A DNA stretch of 64,000 nt from assembly GCA_964454645.1 (NCBI GenBank), contig CAYVTM010000001.1:310001-374000 (forward strand), read 5' to 3'. The notes under the pieces are model-generated. The model saw only the letters and a list, made by a program, of their open reading frames with translations, had not been told where the DNA came from and searched no databases. Below, one piece after another: positions 1 to 7,847 of the stretch. The first letter of the stretch is position 1; each line of letters opens with the position of its first letter. The DNA is from CAYVTM01 sp964454645. GTDB taxonomy: Bacteria; Bacteroidota; Bacteroidia; Sphingobacteriales; Sphingobacteriaceae. A program made the position numbers and the translations under genes.

Positions 1-192
1 GTGTTCGAGAACGACGGGGATGTAATTACCTTGGAAGCACTGGAGGATACCCGGATTTTGTTGGCGAGTGGTTTGCCCCTGAATGAAAAAGCAGTAACAC
101 ATGGTCCATTTGTAATGAACACCCAAACCCAAATCATGGAAGCTTTTCGCGATTATCAAATGGGGAAAATGGGCATACTCATAGAAGAGTAA
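1..192 (+). CDS. Pirin family protein, C-terminal fragment (5' end outside window)
   Basis: The reading frame is open from the first base and ends at a TAA, so only the last 63 residues are visible. They match the pirin C-terminal cupin: a run on an LEDT..LLASG pattern followed by NEKAVTHGPFVMNT and a final region of the AFRDYQMGKMG type, which in pirins reads roughly 'GEPLNEPVVxxGPFVMNT...AxxDYQxGKFG'. Pirins are bicupin metal-binding proteins; some have quercetinase activity and some act as redox-linked regulators. The metal-binding His residues lie in the N-terminal domain, which is not in the window. The first codon here (GTG) is internal. The stop touches the convergent DUF3078 gene with no spacer. 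Confidence 0.85.
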   Translation: MFENDGDVITLEALEDTRILLASGLPLNEKAVTHGPFVMNTQTQIMEAFRDYQMGKMGILIEE

Positions 193-1134
193 TCAGAAAT
201 AATAACCCAGCATTATCTGTTGTTGTACCTGACTACGGTTCAGGATATCTTCGTCATAGAGTAAATGATGGCTAAGCATGGTTTTAATATGCTTGTTGAG
301 TTTTAAGGATAAAGAAGACTTGCTGTCTATATCAATAGACTTGAAATGGTCTTTGTTGATGAATAAATTAAGTTCATTCTGCACCTCTATATTTTTGAAA
401 AGCTCTTTCTTAAATTCTATATATGCGGCAAATCCATATTCCCATACATGGTTCTCATTACGTGGAACATTAAATATAACATCATCTTCTGCTTGATGAT
501 AAAGAGATTGATTCCGCACGATGCTGAGCTTAGTGCTTGCTAATCCTGCACTGAGCGATAGGCTTGTATAAGGCTTGTATGAGAATCCTGTTGACCCTAT
601 AATATAAGCTGGTGACAGGAAAGAACTATGCAGGATAAATTCTTCTTTCCCTTGATCATTCAGGGTAGGAAGGTAGGTTTTACCCAGTTGTGTTGTAAAT
701 TTCGCTTGTAAGTCCAGGGTGATGTCTTTTGTAAGATGACGTTTAAAGGTAGAGCGATAATAAATTTCATCTTCGTGTTTATGCAAACGCTGACCTTTGT
801 TTTTAATAAAGCCATACTTTAGGCTTATCTTCTGTTCCTGAAACAAGTCTGAAGTGTTGCTTTTAAAATAAGGTTCCAGCTCAAGGAGACAGGCAAAATA
901 ATTCTCTCCGGATCTTTGCCAGTCTTTATAAGTTGCTTTAGTCATGGAGAAGAATCCATTACTCCAAAGCAAGAGGTATTGTTTTTTGATAGAATCGTTG
1001 ATTATTTTTTGTTCATTGGAAATCGCTAAAAAGCTTTCGGGAAAGTTATATGCAGGTTGGAGTTTTGCAAAAGTACCTGCCTCGTAATACGGAGAAATAA
1101 ATATACTGACGATATAGAAGAATTCGGCCAGCAT
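193..1134 (-). CDS. DUF3078-like outer-membrane protein
   Basis: The predicted protein is about 313 residues from the ATG at 1134. It starts with a short hydrophobic segment (MLAEFFYIVSIFIS) that could be a signal peptide and continues as alternating beta-rich segments ending in an aromatic residue (LGYYF), as expected of an outer-membrane barrel. The pattern W..NGFFS.T...Y.DW..SGEN, then a YG..K..GQR.HK.ED block and a SSFLSPAYIIG..G..YKP block, resembles DUF3078 proteins of Bacteroidota, whose function is unknown. A start at 1149 is also open but would overlap the upstream gene. From 1134 the two genes are 1 nt apart (TAA-T-ATG), suggesting translational coupling. Function is not predicted. 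Confidence 0.7.
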   Translation of the reverse strand: MLAEFFYIVSIFISPYYEAGTFAKLQPAYNFPESFLAISNEQKIINDSIKKQYLLLWSNGFFSMTKATYKDWQRSGENYFACLLELEPYFKSNTSDLFQEQKISLKYGFIKNKGQRLHKHEDEIYYRSTFKRHLTKDITLDLQAKFTTQLGKTYLPTLNDQGKEEFILHSSFLSPAYIIGSTGFSYKPYTSLSLSAGLASTKLSIVRNQSLYHQAEDDVIFNVPRNENHVWEYGFAAYIEFKKELFKNIEVQNELNLFINKDHFKSIDIDSKSSLSLKLNKHIKTMLSHHLLYDEDILNRSQVQQQIMLGYYF

Positions 1135-1135
1135 A

Positions 1136-1492
1136 TTAAGGCAAACCAATTAACAAATGAACCAAGCCTTCTTTATCTATCCCGTATTCGCCGGCCATAA
1201 TTAATATCTCGAATGGCAAACCCGATAATTCCTTTGTGATCAGTGTATTCTGATCGATGTAGTAATGAATTCCGTTTTCGGAGATATAACCTGTTTCCTC
1301 AGGATTTCTGTGCTCCTTGTTGAGTAAATAAAGCTGAGCCATTATCAGTTGTCCGCTTTTCAATAATTCTACATTCTTAGGAGAGGAAATGCAAAGGCAT
1401 TTAATCTTCTCTTTATCTAAATAAAAACAAAAAGGACTTTCTTCGGAGGAGTTTTTTGTAGAAATAGAATGAGGTATTTTACAGATTGCCAT
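1136..1492 (-). CDS. Hypothetical protein
   Basis: This is a 118-residue protein with no signal peptide or membrane segment and no family I recognise. It contains a Lys/Asp-rich stretch near residues 25-40 and ends with a hydrophobic ILIMAGEYGIDKEGLVHLLIG segment. Its stop lies 1 nt before the preferred start of the DUF3078-like gene, so the pair is probably co-transcribed. Codon use looks like its neighbours. It is called as a gene mainly because it is a tightly spaced, same-strand open frame; it could be a lineage-specific protein. Confidence 0.55.
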   Translation of the reverse strand: MAICKIPHSISTKNSSEESPFCFYLDKEKIKCLCISSPKNVELLKSGQLIMAQLYLLNKEHRNPEETGYISENGIHYYIDQNTLITKELSGLPFEILIMAGEYGIDKEGLVHLLIGLP

Positions 1493-1784
1493 AGGTGTAC
1501 GTTTATAATATTTTATTTTCTGAACTAATTTAGGCTTAGGAAGAATGATCTACAACCGTAAGAATGCAACTTTCTGTTAATAAGATTTAATACTGCATCA
1601 TTGCTTTATATGTTTTTTACTTTAAGAAAATGCAGGTTTAAAAATAAAAACACCCAATATTTTTGGTACAACAATTGTATATACTGTGCTGTGACTAAAC
1701 AGTCAAACGCTATTAACCGGTTTACCTAAACATAGGTTAATGGCACAAGCGAGGGTCCCCGAAGCCAGGCTTCGGGTGACTTTT
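1493..1784. other. Intergenic region with hairpins, no gene seen
   Basis: This 292-nt AT-rich gap separates a minus-strand hypothetical gene from the end of kdsB. I find no coding frame. Its right third holds a small hairpin (ACCTA-AACA-TAGGT near 1723-1736), then a GC-rich hairpin followed by a T-run at 1758-1786. A short plus-strand transcript ending at that hairpin is possible, but no good promoter is visible. Confidence 0.4.
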
Positions 1785-1786
1785 TT
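1758..1786 (+). terminator. Hairpin plus T-run reading on the plus strand
   Basis: CCCGAAGC and GCTTCGGG (1758-1765 / 1769-1776) form an 8-bp stem with a CAG loop, followed by TGAC and six T. It has the form of an intrinsic terminator for plus-strand transcription, but no plus-strand gene lies upstream. The T-run overlaps the kdsB stop codon. On the minus strand the hairpin has no T-run, so it is not a standard kdsB terminator. Confidence 0.45.
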
Positions 1787-2531
1787 ATACTAAATGAAAT
1801 AGTTTTTTTACCCGTTCCAGATCTTCAGGTGTATCGATTGCATGGCTTTCGCCCTGTACTTTTGCGGTTTTAATTCGGTATCCGTTTTCCAGCCAGCGTA
1901 ATTGTTCAAGCGATTCCGCTATTTCGAGTGAGGATGGATTTAATTTTGTAATCTCCGACAATACTTCTGTACGATAAGCATAGATGCCGATATGTTGATA
2001 ATAGGTATGAAGCTTAGGCCAGTCGTGTGTTTCCGCAGACCGATAAAAGGGGAGCGGATGCCTGCTGAAATACAGGGCAAACTGATGAATATCGAGTACA
2101 ACTTTGGGAGCATTCGGATTCGTTAAAACCATAATGTTTTCAATCTCCTTAACTAAAGTAGCAATTTGTGTTAAAGGATCTTCGAAACATACACAAAGGG
2201 CATCGATATGCCCGGGGTTGATAAAGGGTTCGTCGCCCTGTATATTCAAAATCACATCGGATTTCAATTGCATTTTCTCGACTACTTCATAGCAACGGTC
2301 GGTACCGCTGGGATGTTCGTCGGAAGTCATACAAACCTTTGCTTCAAATGCTTCCGCATGCTCACGTATCCGCTTATCATCGGTGGCAATTATTACTTCC
2401 GATAAATAGCGCGATTGCAAAGCCTGTTCATAAACACGTTGCAGCATAGACTTTCCACCCAGATCGACCAGGGGTTTTCCCGGGAAACGGGTAGAGGCAT
2501 AACGCGCAGGAATAATTCCCGTGAACTGCAT
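1785..2531 (-). CDS. kdsB: 3-deoxy-manno-octulosonate cytidylyltransferase (CMP-Kdo synthetase)
   Basis: The enzyme activates Kdo with CTP to give CMP-Kdo, the donor for the inner core of lipopolysaccharide, in the cytoplasm. The 248-residue length is typical. Visible motifs are the N-terminal nucleotide-binding IIPARYASTRFPGKPL (residues 6-21), a DEHPSGTDR segment, the ILNIQGDEPFI Mg/CTP site and C-terminal SHAIDTPEDLERV. The start overlaps the stop of the upstream deoxynucleoside kinase by one base (TAATG), so it is the last gene of a trpS-dNK-kdsB operon. kdsA and kdsD lie elsewhere in this window in separate units, so the Kdo genes are not clustered. Confidence 0.97.
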   Translation of the reverse strand: MQFTGIIPARYASTRFPGKPLVDLGGKSMLQRVYEQALQSRYLSEVIIATDDKRIREHAEAFEAKVCMTSDEHPSGTDRCYEVVEKMQLKSDVILNIQGDEPFINPGHIDALCVCFEDPLTQIATLVKEIENIMVLTNPNAPKVVLDIHQFALYFSRHPLPFYRSAETHDWPKLHTYYQHIGIYAYRTEVLSEITKLNPSSLEIAESLEQLRWLENGYRIKTAKVQGESHAIDTPEDLERVKKLFHLV

Positions 2532-3169
2532 TATTTTTTGTTTTTAGTATTGAATAAACCAAAGAGCTCGGTATCGATGCGTTGAATAATCTCTCCTAAA
2601 TCTTCGGGCTTATCGGCAAAGTTTACTTTATCTACTGATATCGTGAGTAGCTTTCCTTCTTTATAGTTGCCAATCCAGTTTTCGTAACGATCGTTCAGCT
2701 TCGATAAATAATCTAGGCGTATCCCGCTTTCGTATTCACGACCCCTGCGCTGTATTTGATTTACCAGGGTAGGTACAGAAGCTTTTAAATAAATTAATAA
2801 ATCGGGAGCTTTGATAAATTCTTTTACCGATTCAAACATGCTTAAGTAATTGTTGTAATCGCGGGAAGTCATCAAGCCCATATCATGTAAATTCGCAGCA
2901 AAAATATAAGCATCCTCATAAATGGTACGATCCTGAATAATTTGCTTCTTACCTTTCTGAATTTCTATAATCTGTTTAAAGCGGGAATTTAAAAAGAAGA
3001 TTTGCAGATTAAAAGACCAACGTTTCATGTCCTGATAAAAATCCTCTAAGTACGGGTTTTCTTCTACCGATTCATACTGCGCTTCCCATTGATAATGTTT
3101 CGCTAACAATTCCGTCAAGGTTGTTTTTCCCGCACCGATATTTCCTACAACTGCTATATGCATATTCAA
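2531..3169 (-). CDS. Deoxynucleoside kinase (dGK/dAK family)
   Basis: This 212-residue kinase is expected to phosphorylate deoxynucleosides for nucleotide salvage. It shows the P-loop GNIGAGKTTL (residues 9-18), the ENPYLEDFYQDM substrate segment that follows, a QDRTIYEDAYIFA block with the catalytic Asp-Arg pair, and the RRGREYE lid region. The family is common in Bacteroidota, but its exact base preference (dG, dA or dC) cannot be read from sequence. It sits 27 nt after trpS and overlaps kdsB by 1 nt, consistent with one operon. An alternative start at the internal Met3 is possible but changes little. Confidence 0.9.
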   Translation of the reverse strand: MNMHIAVVGNIGAGKTTLTELLAKHYQWEAQYESVEENPYLEDFYQDMKRWSFNLQIFFLNSRFKQIIEIQKGKKQIIQDRTIYEDAYIFAANLHDMGLMTSRDYNNYLSMFESVKEFIKAPDLLIYLKASVPTLVNQIQRRGREYESGIRLDYLSKLNDRYENWIGNYKEGKLLTISVDKVNFADKPEDLGEIIQRIDTELFGLFNTKNKK

Positions 3170-3196
3170 TAATTAAATAATATTTCCTGTTTGTTA

Positions 3197-4192
3197 TTAA
3201 AAGGATCTGAATCCAATAATCTCGCGTACATCACGTATCGTTTTTCCGGCACTCTCTCTTGCTTTCTCGGCTCCACGTTTTGCCACTTTTCTAAGATAAT
3301 CGGTATCGCTGTCAATAGCAAGGATTTTTTCACGAATAGGACCGGTAAATTGAATAATGTCTTCTGCCAGTTGTTTTTTAAAATCGCCGTAACGGATTGT
3401 AAGCGAATTATACTGATCGTTGAAATGTTTTAGGGTGTCGGCACCGGATACTGCTTTCATAATATCAAATAAATTCTGAATTACTTCCGGTTTTTGCTGG
3501 TTCATTTCCGTCGGTCCCGTATCTGTAACAGCTTTCATTACCTTTTTACGAATAATTTCCGGACTATCCGCTAAATAAATTGCATTGTATTCCCCTTCCG
3601 ATTTGCCCATTTTCCCTTTGCCATCCAATCCCGGAATTTTTATGAGATCTCCGCCGAAATTAAAAGCATGTGGTTCCGGAAAATAATCTACCTTATACAT
3701 ATAGTTGAAACGGTTTGCAAAGGTTCTTGCCATTTCCAAATGCTGCTCCTGATCTTTTCCTACAGGAACTTTTAAACCCTTATGAATAATGATATCTGCA
3801 GCCATCAATACCGGATAAGTTAAGAGTCCCGCATTTACATTTTCAGGGTTGGATCGTACTTTATCTTTAAAAGAAGTACAACGTTCCAATTCGCCCAAAT
3901 AGGCATTCATGTTTAAGAGTAAATACAATTCCGGAATTTCCGGTACATCCGACTGTATGTATAAAGTACATTTTTCGGGATCGATACCCGCTGCCAGATA
4001 CTCTGCCAATACTGTTCGCACGCTTCGGTGAAGGTCGGCAGGGGTAGGATGGGTGGTTAAAGAATGTAAATCAGCAATGAAAAAATAGCAATTGTATTCA
4101 TGCTGCATTTGTAACGAATTCTTTATAGATCCGAAATAATTCCCGAGGTGCAGATTCCCCGTCGATCGTATACCACTTACAACTGTTTCCAT
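3197..4192 (-). CDS. trpS: Tryptophanyl-tRNA synthetase
   Basis: This class I aminoacyl-tRNA synthetase charges tRNA-Trp. The protein is 331 residues, the usual length for the bacterial enzyme. The HIGH-like signature is HLGN at residues 15-18, and the KMSKS-like loop appears as GKMGKSEG in the middle of the protein. The GIRSTGNLHLGNYFG start region is diagnostic of TrpRS. The ATG at 4192 lies 36 nt from the ATG of the divergent plsC, so the two genes share a very short promoter region. It heads the trpS-dNK-kdsB operon. Confidence 0.97.
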   Translation of the reverse strand: METVVSGIRSTGNLHLGNYFGSIKNSLQMQHEYNCYFFIADLHSLTTHPTPADLHRSVRTVLAEYLAAGIDPEKCTLYIQSDVPEIPELYLLLNMNAYLGELERCTSFKDKVRSNPENVNAGLLTYPVLMAADIIIHKGLKVPVGKDQEQHLEMARTFANRFNYMYKVDYFPEPHAFNFGGDLIKIPGLDGKGKMGKSEGEYNAIYLADSPEIIRKKVMKAVTDTGPTEMNQQKPEVIQNLFDIMKAVSGADTLKHFNDQYNSLTIRYGDFKKQLAEDIIQFTGPIREKILAIDSDTDYLRKVAKRGAEKARESAGKTIRDVREIIGFRSF

Positions 4193-4216
4193 GGGTCGAA
4201 AGTAAGAAAAATTAGC

Positions 4217-4224
4217 TACTTTTG
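4217..4224 (+). promoter_or_regulatory. Bacteroidota -7 element upstream of plsC
   Basis: TACTTTTG matches the TAnnTTTG consensus of the main sigma factor in Bacteroidota. It ends 4 nt before the plsC ATG, so the transcript would be leaderless or nearly so. No clear -33 TTTG is seen. Confidence 0.5.
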
Positions 4225-4228
4225 GCGC

Positions 4229-4969
4229 ATGTTAAATTTTTTAAAAAAGCTTCATTTTGCCTGGTATATGTTGTTGGTAGCATTGTTTTTCTATCTGCTG
4301 TACCCATTTTTTTATTATAGTACCCGGAAGTTTTCAAGATATGTAACGGTAGGTAAGCTACGTCACCTTTGGTCGGCATGTTCGTTTTACTTTGCCGGTA
4401 TATTTTATAAGGTAAGTTACGAAAAACCGCTTAGTCCCGATAAAGCGTATATCTATATTTCGAACCACAGTTCCTACCTAGATACTCCTTTGATGTGTGT
4501 TATTGCTAAAGGCAGGTTTCACTTCATGGGTAAAATTGAATTATTAAAAAATCCGGTTTTAAAATTATTTTTTAAAAGTATAGATGTCCCCGTCGATAGA
4601 GCCAGCAAAATAGGATCGTACCGGGCTTTGAAAAAAGTAGAAGAGAATATTAAAAAAGGAATCAGTATAATCCTATTTCCCGAAGGTACTATGTCTTTGA
4701 AAGCACCGGAACTGGGAGAGTTTAAGAATGGAGCCTTTAAGATGGCCGTCGATCAGCAAGTGGAAATTGTTCCGGTTAGTTTCTTAAATAATTATCGTAT
4801 TTTGCCCGGGTCGGGAAAGCGCTATGGTTCAATTCCCGGTTTGTTAAAAGCCTATGTGCATGCGCCGGTATCTACCATAGGATTAAAAACTGAAGAAGAT
4901 ATCGAAAAACTTAAACAAAATATTGTTAATTTAATGGATCAAAAGCTACAGAGTTATGCAAATCAATAA
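4229..4969 (+). CDS. plsC: 1-acyl-sn-glycerol-3-phosphate acyltransferase
   Basis: The enzyme acylates lysophosphatidic acid to phosphatidic acid in membrane phospholipid synthesis. From the ATG at 4229 the protein is 246 residues, with an N-terminal membrane helix (LHFAWYMLLVALFFYLLYPF). The catalytic NHxxxxD motif is NHSSYLD, and the FPEGTMS block binds the phosphate of the substrate; PVSFLNNYRILP follows. The open frame continues to 4148, but that would run through the promoter and into trpS on the other strand, so 4229 is preferred. It overlaps gatC by 14 nt and starts a plsC-gatC-ABC-pduO operon. The other acyltransferase step is represented by plsY at 32.1 kb. Confidence 0.92.
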   Translation: MLNFLKKLHFAWYMLLVALFFYLLYPFFYYSTRKFSRYVTVGKLRHLWSACSFYFAGIFYKVSYEKPLSPDKAYIYISNHSSYLDTPLMCVIAKGRFHFMGKIELLKNPVLKLFFKSIDVPVDRASKIGSYRALKKVEENIKKGISIILFPEGTMSLKAPELGEFKNGAFKMAVDQQVEIVPVSFLNNYRILPGSGKRYGSIPGLLKAYVHAPVSTIGLKTEEDIEKLKQNIVNLMDQKLQSYANQ

Positions 4970-5246
4970 TGAGTTGATTGATAAAATTGCCCATTTGGCA
5001 AGATTGGAATTTGATTCGGAAGAGAAAATTCATATCGAAAACGACCTTAACCGTATATTATCTTTTGTAGAAAGTTTAAATGAAGTAAATACCGATGGGA
5101 TAGAACCCTTGATATATTTAAACGATGAAACAAATGTATTGCGCAAAGATGAGGTTCATCAAGATATTACACATGCCGATGCTTTGAAAAATGCACCGAA
5201 AAAAGATTCGGACTATTTCAGAGTACCTAAGGTTATTGATAAATAA
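4956..5246 (+). CDS. gatC: Asp-tRNA(Asn)/Glu-tRNA(Gln) amidotransferase subunit C
   Basis: GatC is the small stabilising subunit of the GatCAB complex, which converts mischarged Glu-tRNA(Gln) or Asp-tRNA(Asn) to the correct amide form. At 96 residues it has the normal length. The N-terminal helix (IDKIAHLARLEF), the ILSFVESLNEVNTDGIEPL core and the C-terminal DYFRVPKVI tail are typical. It overlaps the end of plsC by 14 nt. gatA and gatB are not adjacent, which is common in Bacteroidota. Confidence 0.95.
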   Translation: MQINNELIDKIAHLARLEFDSEEKIHIENDLNRILSFVESLNEVNTDGIEPLIYLNDETNVLRKDEVHQDITHADALKNAPKKDSDYFRVPKVIDK

Positions 5247-5251
5247 GTCCT

Positions 5252-5974
5252 ATGAGCGAGCTCATCCGTGTCGAAAATATCGGAAAGAAGTATGTCATCG
5301 GAACCGAAGCCATACATGCCCTGCAATCGGTAAGCCTGAAGATTAATAAAGGCGAATTTGTTGCATTGATGGGGCCTTCCGGATCAGGAAAGTCTACCTT
5401 AATGAATATTTTAGGATGTTTGGATACACCCAGTTCAGGAACCTATATGTTAAATGGTAAGAATGTAAGCAATATGAGCGACGATGCGCTTGCGGAAATA
5501 AGAAATAAGGAAATCGGGTTTGTGTTTCAGACCTTTAATCTCCTGCCACGTTCTACAGCATTGGATAATGTGGCTTTACCTTTGGTATATGCCGGATTAA
5601 GAAAAGAAGAGCGTATCGCCAAAGCTACGAAGGTGTTGGAGAATGTCGGATTGGGAGATCGTATGCTTCACCAGCCGAATGAATTATCGGGAGGGCAACG
5701 TCAGCGTGTTGCAGTTGCAAGGGCATTGGTCAATAATCCTTCCATTATTTTAGCCGATGAGCCTACCGGAAATTTGGATACGAAAACTTCCATAGAAATT
5801 ATGGAACTTTTAGAAGAAATACATTCAAAAGGAAATACTATAATTTTAGTAACGCATGAAGAAGATATCGCTAAACATGCCCATCGGATTGTGCGTATGC
5901 GTGATGGTTTGATAGAAAGCGATGAGCTGAATAATGAGATTGTCAGCGTATTAAATACACAACGTTCAAAATGA
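5252..5974 (+). CDS. ABC transporter ATP-binding protein, LolD/MacB type
   Basis: The 240-residue ATPase has Walker A GPSGSGKST at residues 41-49, a VFQTFNLLPRSTALDNV Q-loop region, the ABC signature LSGGQRQRVAVARAL, Walker B IILADEPTGNLD and the switch His in LVTHEEDIAKHA. The sequence class is that of LolD/FtsE/MacB ATPases, which power MacB- or LolCDE-type extraction rather than solute import. No permease is next to it: gatC is upstream and pduO overlaps downstream by 4 nt (ATGA). The FtsX/LolC-type permease at 15709 is a candidate partner, which is inference only. Confidence 0.92.
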   Translation: MSELIRVENIGKKYVIGTEAIHALQSVSLKINKGEFVALMGPSGSGKSTLMNILGCLDTPSSGTYMLNGKNVSNMSDDALAEIRNKEIGFVFQTFNLLPRSTALDNVALPLVYAGLRKEERIAKATKVLENVGLGDRMLHQPNELSGGQRQRVAVARALVNNPSIILADEPTGNLDTKTSIEIMELLEEIHSKGNTIILVTHEEDIAKHAHRIVRMRDGLIESDELNNEIVSVLNTQRSK

Positions 5975-6522
5975 AAATTTATACAAAAACCGGAGATAAG
6001 GGACAGACTTCGTTGATAGGAGGGGTGCGGGTTCCCAAACATCATCAGCGTATTGAGGCTTACGGCACGGTTGATGAATTAAATTGCTATGTAGGCTTAA
6101 TTCGCGATCAGCCGATCGATGATATGTATAAGCTCATCCTTAAAGAAATTCAGGATCGATTATTTACGATTGGTTCTTCTTTAGCTTCGGATCCGGTTAA
6201 ATCGAAAATGAAAATTCCCGATTTATCGGATACCGATATTCAGTATCTGGAAGAAGAGATGGATCGAATGAATGAAAACTTACCCCAACTGAAACATTTT
6301 ATCCTTCCGGGTGGACATACCACGGTTTCTTATTGTCATTTGGCAAGGGTCGTTTGCCGTAGAGCCGAGCGGCTATGTGTAGCACTTTCCGAAGAATCTT
6401 TTGTGGATGAAAAAGTAATGGTTTATCTGAATCGTTTATCCGATTATTTCTTTGTTCTCTCCCGACAGCTGGCACATGAACTTCGTGCTGCAGAGTATAT
6501 CTGGATTCCCAGAATAAAATAA
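5971..6522 (+). CDS. pduO: ATP:cob(I)alamin adenosyltransferase, PduO type
   Basis: The enzyme transfers the adenosyl group of ATP to cob(I)alamin to give adenosylcobalamin, the cofactor of enzymes such as methylmalonyl-CoA mutase. Its 183 residues are normal for the family. Diagnostic segments are KIYTKTGDKGQTSLIGG near the N-terminus (ATP binding), RIEAYGTVDELN, LPGG in the middle and the VCRRAER motif. It overlaps the preceding ABC gene by ATGA. No other cobalamin genes are nearby. Confidence 0.95.
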   Translation: MKIYTKTGDKGQTSLIGGVRVPKHHQRIEAYGTVDELNCYVGLIRDQPIDDMYKLILKEIQDRLFTIGSSLASDPVKSKMKIPDLSDTDIQYLEEEMDRMNENLPQLKHFILPGGHTTVSYCHLARVVCRRAERLCVALSEESFVDEKVMVYLNRLSDYFFVLSRQLAHELRAAEYIWIPRIK

Positions 6523-6620
6523 TATCATCGTTTAATTCAAACTTTCCCGAGGGATGATTGTAATCCTCTAAGAGAAGCAATAAAAGGCATTTTCAGGGTT
6601 TTTAAACATTTAAACAAGTA

Positions 6621-6650
6621 TTTGTTTTTTCATTAAATATTATACCTTTG
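6621..6650 (+). promoter_or_regulatory. Promoter of the DUF2795 gene
   Basis: TTTG at 6621-6624 and TACCTTTG at 6643-6650, 18 nt apart, are a good pair of Bacteroidota -33 and -7 elements. Transcription would start near 6657, leaving a leader of about 38 nt before the ATG at 6695. Confidence 0.65.
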
Positions 6651-6694
6651 CGAGAATTGGAAAAAACTAGCTACTATAATTAATTTTTTATACT

Positions 6695-6916
6695 ATGTAC
6701 TGGACATTAGAACTAGCATCACATTTAGAAGACGCACCATGGCCTGCTACGAAGGACGAGCTTATTGATTATGCAATACGTTCGGGTGCACCGGTAGAGG
6801 TGATCGAAAATTTACAGGCTTTGGAAGATGATGGTGAGCCTTATGAGAATATCGAAGAGATATGGCCCGATTATCCAACTAAAGACGATTTCTTTTTTAA
6901 TGAGGACGAATATTAA
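6695..6916 (+). CDS. DUF2795 domain protein
   Basis: This 73-residue acidic protein matches the small DUF2795 proteins common across Bacteroidota, with the core pattern LE.APWPATKDELIDYAIR.GAP.EVIENL..L.DDG and an acidic/aromatic tail (IEEIWPDYPTKDDFFFNEDEY). The function is unknown. It is monocistronic: a well-formed promoter precedes it and a strong terminator follows 3 nt after its stop, a layout typical of highly expressed small proteins. Confidence 0.9.
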   Translation: MYWTLELASHLEDAPWPATKDELIDYAIRSGAPVEVIENLQALEDDGEPYENIEEIWPDYPTKDDFFFNEDEY

Positions 6917-6919
6917 CAG

Positions 6920-6949
6920 AATCCCGCTTCATGCGGGATTTTCTTTTTA
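6920..6949 (+). terminator. Intrinsic terminator of the DUF2795 gene
   Basis: AATCCCGC (6920-6927) and GCGGGATT (6933-6940) form an 8-bp stem with loop TTCAT, followed by TTCTTTTT. Confidence 0.9.
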
Positions 6950-6970
6950 TATTATAGACTATAGGGAATT

Positions 6971-7699
6971 ATGAAATTAGATATTCTTGTTTTTGCGGCA
7001 CACCCCGATGACGCGGAACTTGCTTGTTCAGGAACGATTATGAAACATATTGCCTTGGATAAAAAGATAGGGATTGTTGACCTTACGGCAGGGGAGATGG
7101 GTACACGAGGGACCGCACAGACGCGTAAAGAGGAGTCGATTGAAGCAAGCCGGATTTTAGGAATTCATGTGCGCGAAAATTTAAATATGGATGATTGTTT
7201 TTTTCAAAACGATCAGGCTCATCAATTGGAAATTATGAAAATGATTCGCAAGTATCAGCCTGAAATTGTCTTAGCGAATGCTACAGAAGATCGTCACCCT
7301 GATCATGGTCGTGCGTCAGCATTGGTTTCCGAAGCTTGTTTTAAATCCGGGTTGCCCAAGGTGATTACTGTGCTGAATGGATCATCGCAAGAGGCCTGGA
7401 GGCCTCAGGCAGTGTACCATTATATTCAGGATCGTTACATCACTCCCGATTTTGTAGTTGATATCACTGAGTTTATGGATCGTAAAATGCAGGCAATCCG
7501 TGCCTTTAAAACGCAATTTTTTGTCCCCGATGCTAAGGATGATTCTTCGGATCCTGAGACCTATATATCCGGTCCCGACTTTATTGAAACGATTGTTGCA
7601 CGTGCTCGTGAATACGGGAAGTTTGGAAAAGGTGCCTTTGCAGAAGGCTTTACGAGTGAACGAACGATTGCCGTATCTTCATTATTTGATATAGTATAA
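6971..7699 (+). CDS. bshB1: Bacillithiol biosynthesis deacetylase BshB1
   Basis: The enzyme deacetylates GlcNAc-malate to GlcN-malate, the second step of bacillithiol synthesis, using a catalytic zinc. The 242 residues begin with LDILVFAAHPDDAELACSG; AHPDD (residues 10-14) supplies metal ligands and the catalytic Asp, and the third ligand lies in ATEDRHPDHGRAS. The GEMGTRGTA motif is typical of the BshB1 group rather than the broader LmbE family. bshA and bshC are not in this window. The gene follows a terminator and has its own short upstream region. Confidence 0.95.
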   Translation: MKLDILVFAAHPDDAELACSGTIMKHIALDKKIGIVDLTAGEMGTRGTAQTRKEESIEASRILGIHVRENLNMDDCFFQNDQAHQLEIMKMIRKYQPEIVLANATEDRHPDHGRASALVSEACFKSGLPKVITVLNGSSQEAWRPQAVYHYIQDRYITPDFVVDITEFMDRKMQAIRAFKTQFFVPDAKDDSSDPETYISGPDFIETIVARAREYGKFGKGAFAEGFTSERTIAVSSLFDIV

Positions 7700-7765
7700 G
7701 AAACGACATCAGCAAATAAGGATCGGAATCCTTATAAATCTTGGAACGGTGCCGTGTCGTTTCTT
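7698..7765. other. Branched hairpin element after bshB1
   Basis: An 11-bp outer stem (AAGAAACGACA 7698-7708 with TGTCGTTTCTT 7755-7765) encloses an 8-bp hairpin (ATAAGGAT 7716-7723, loop CGGA, ATCCTTAT 7728-7735). The outer stem begins inside the bshB1 stop codon. No T-run follows on the plus strand, so it is not a simple terminator; it may protect an mRNA 3' end. Confidence 0.6.
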
Positions 7766-7847
7766 AGTTATGAGAGCGTAAATAAATAGCTAAGGTTGCA
7801 TAAGCATAAAAATTTTATACCTATCCTATGCTCTTATGTTTCTTATA

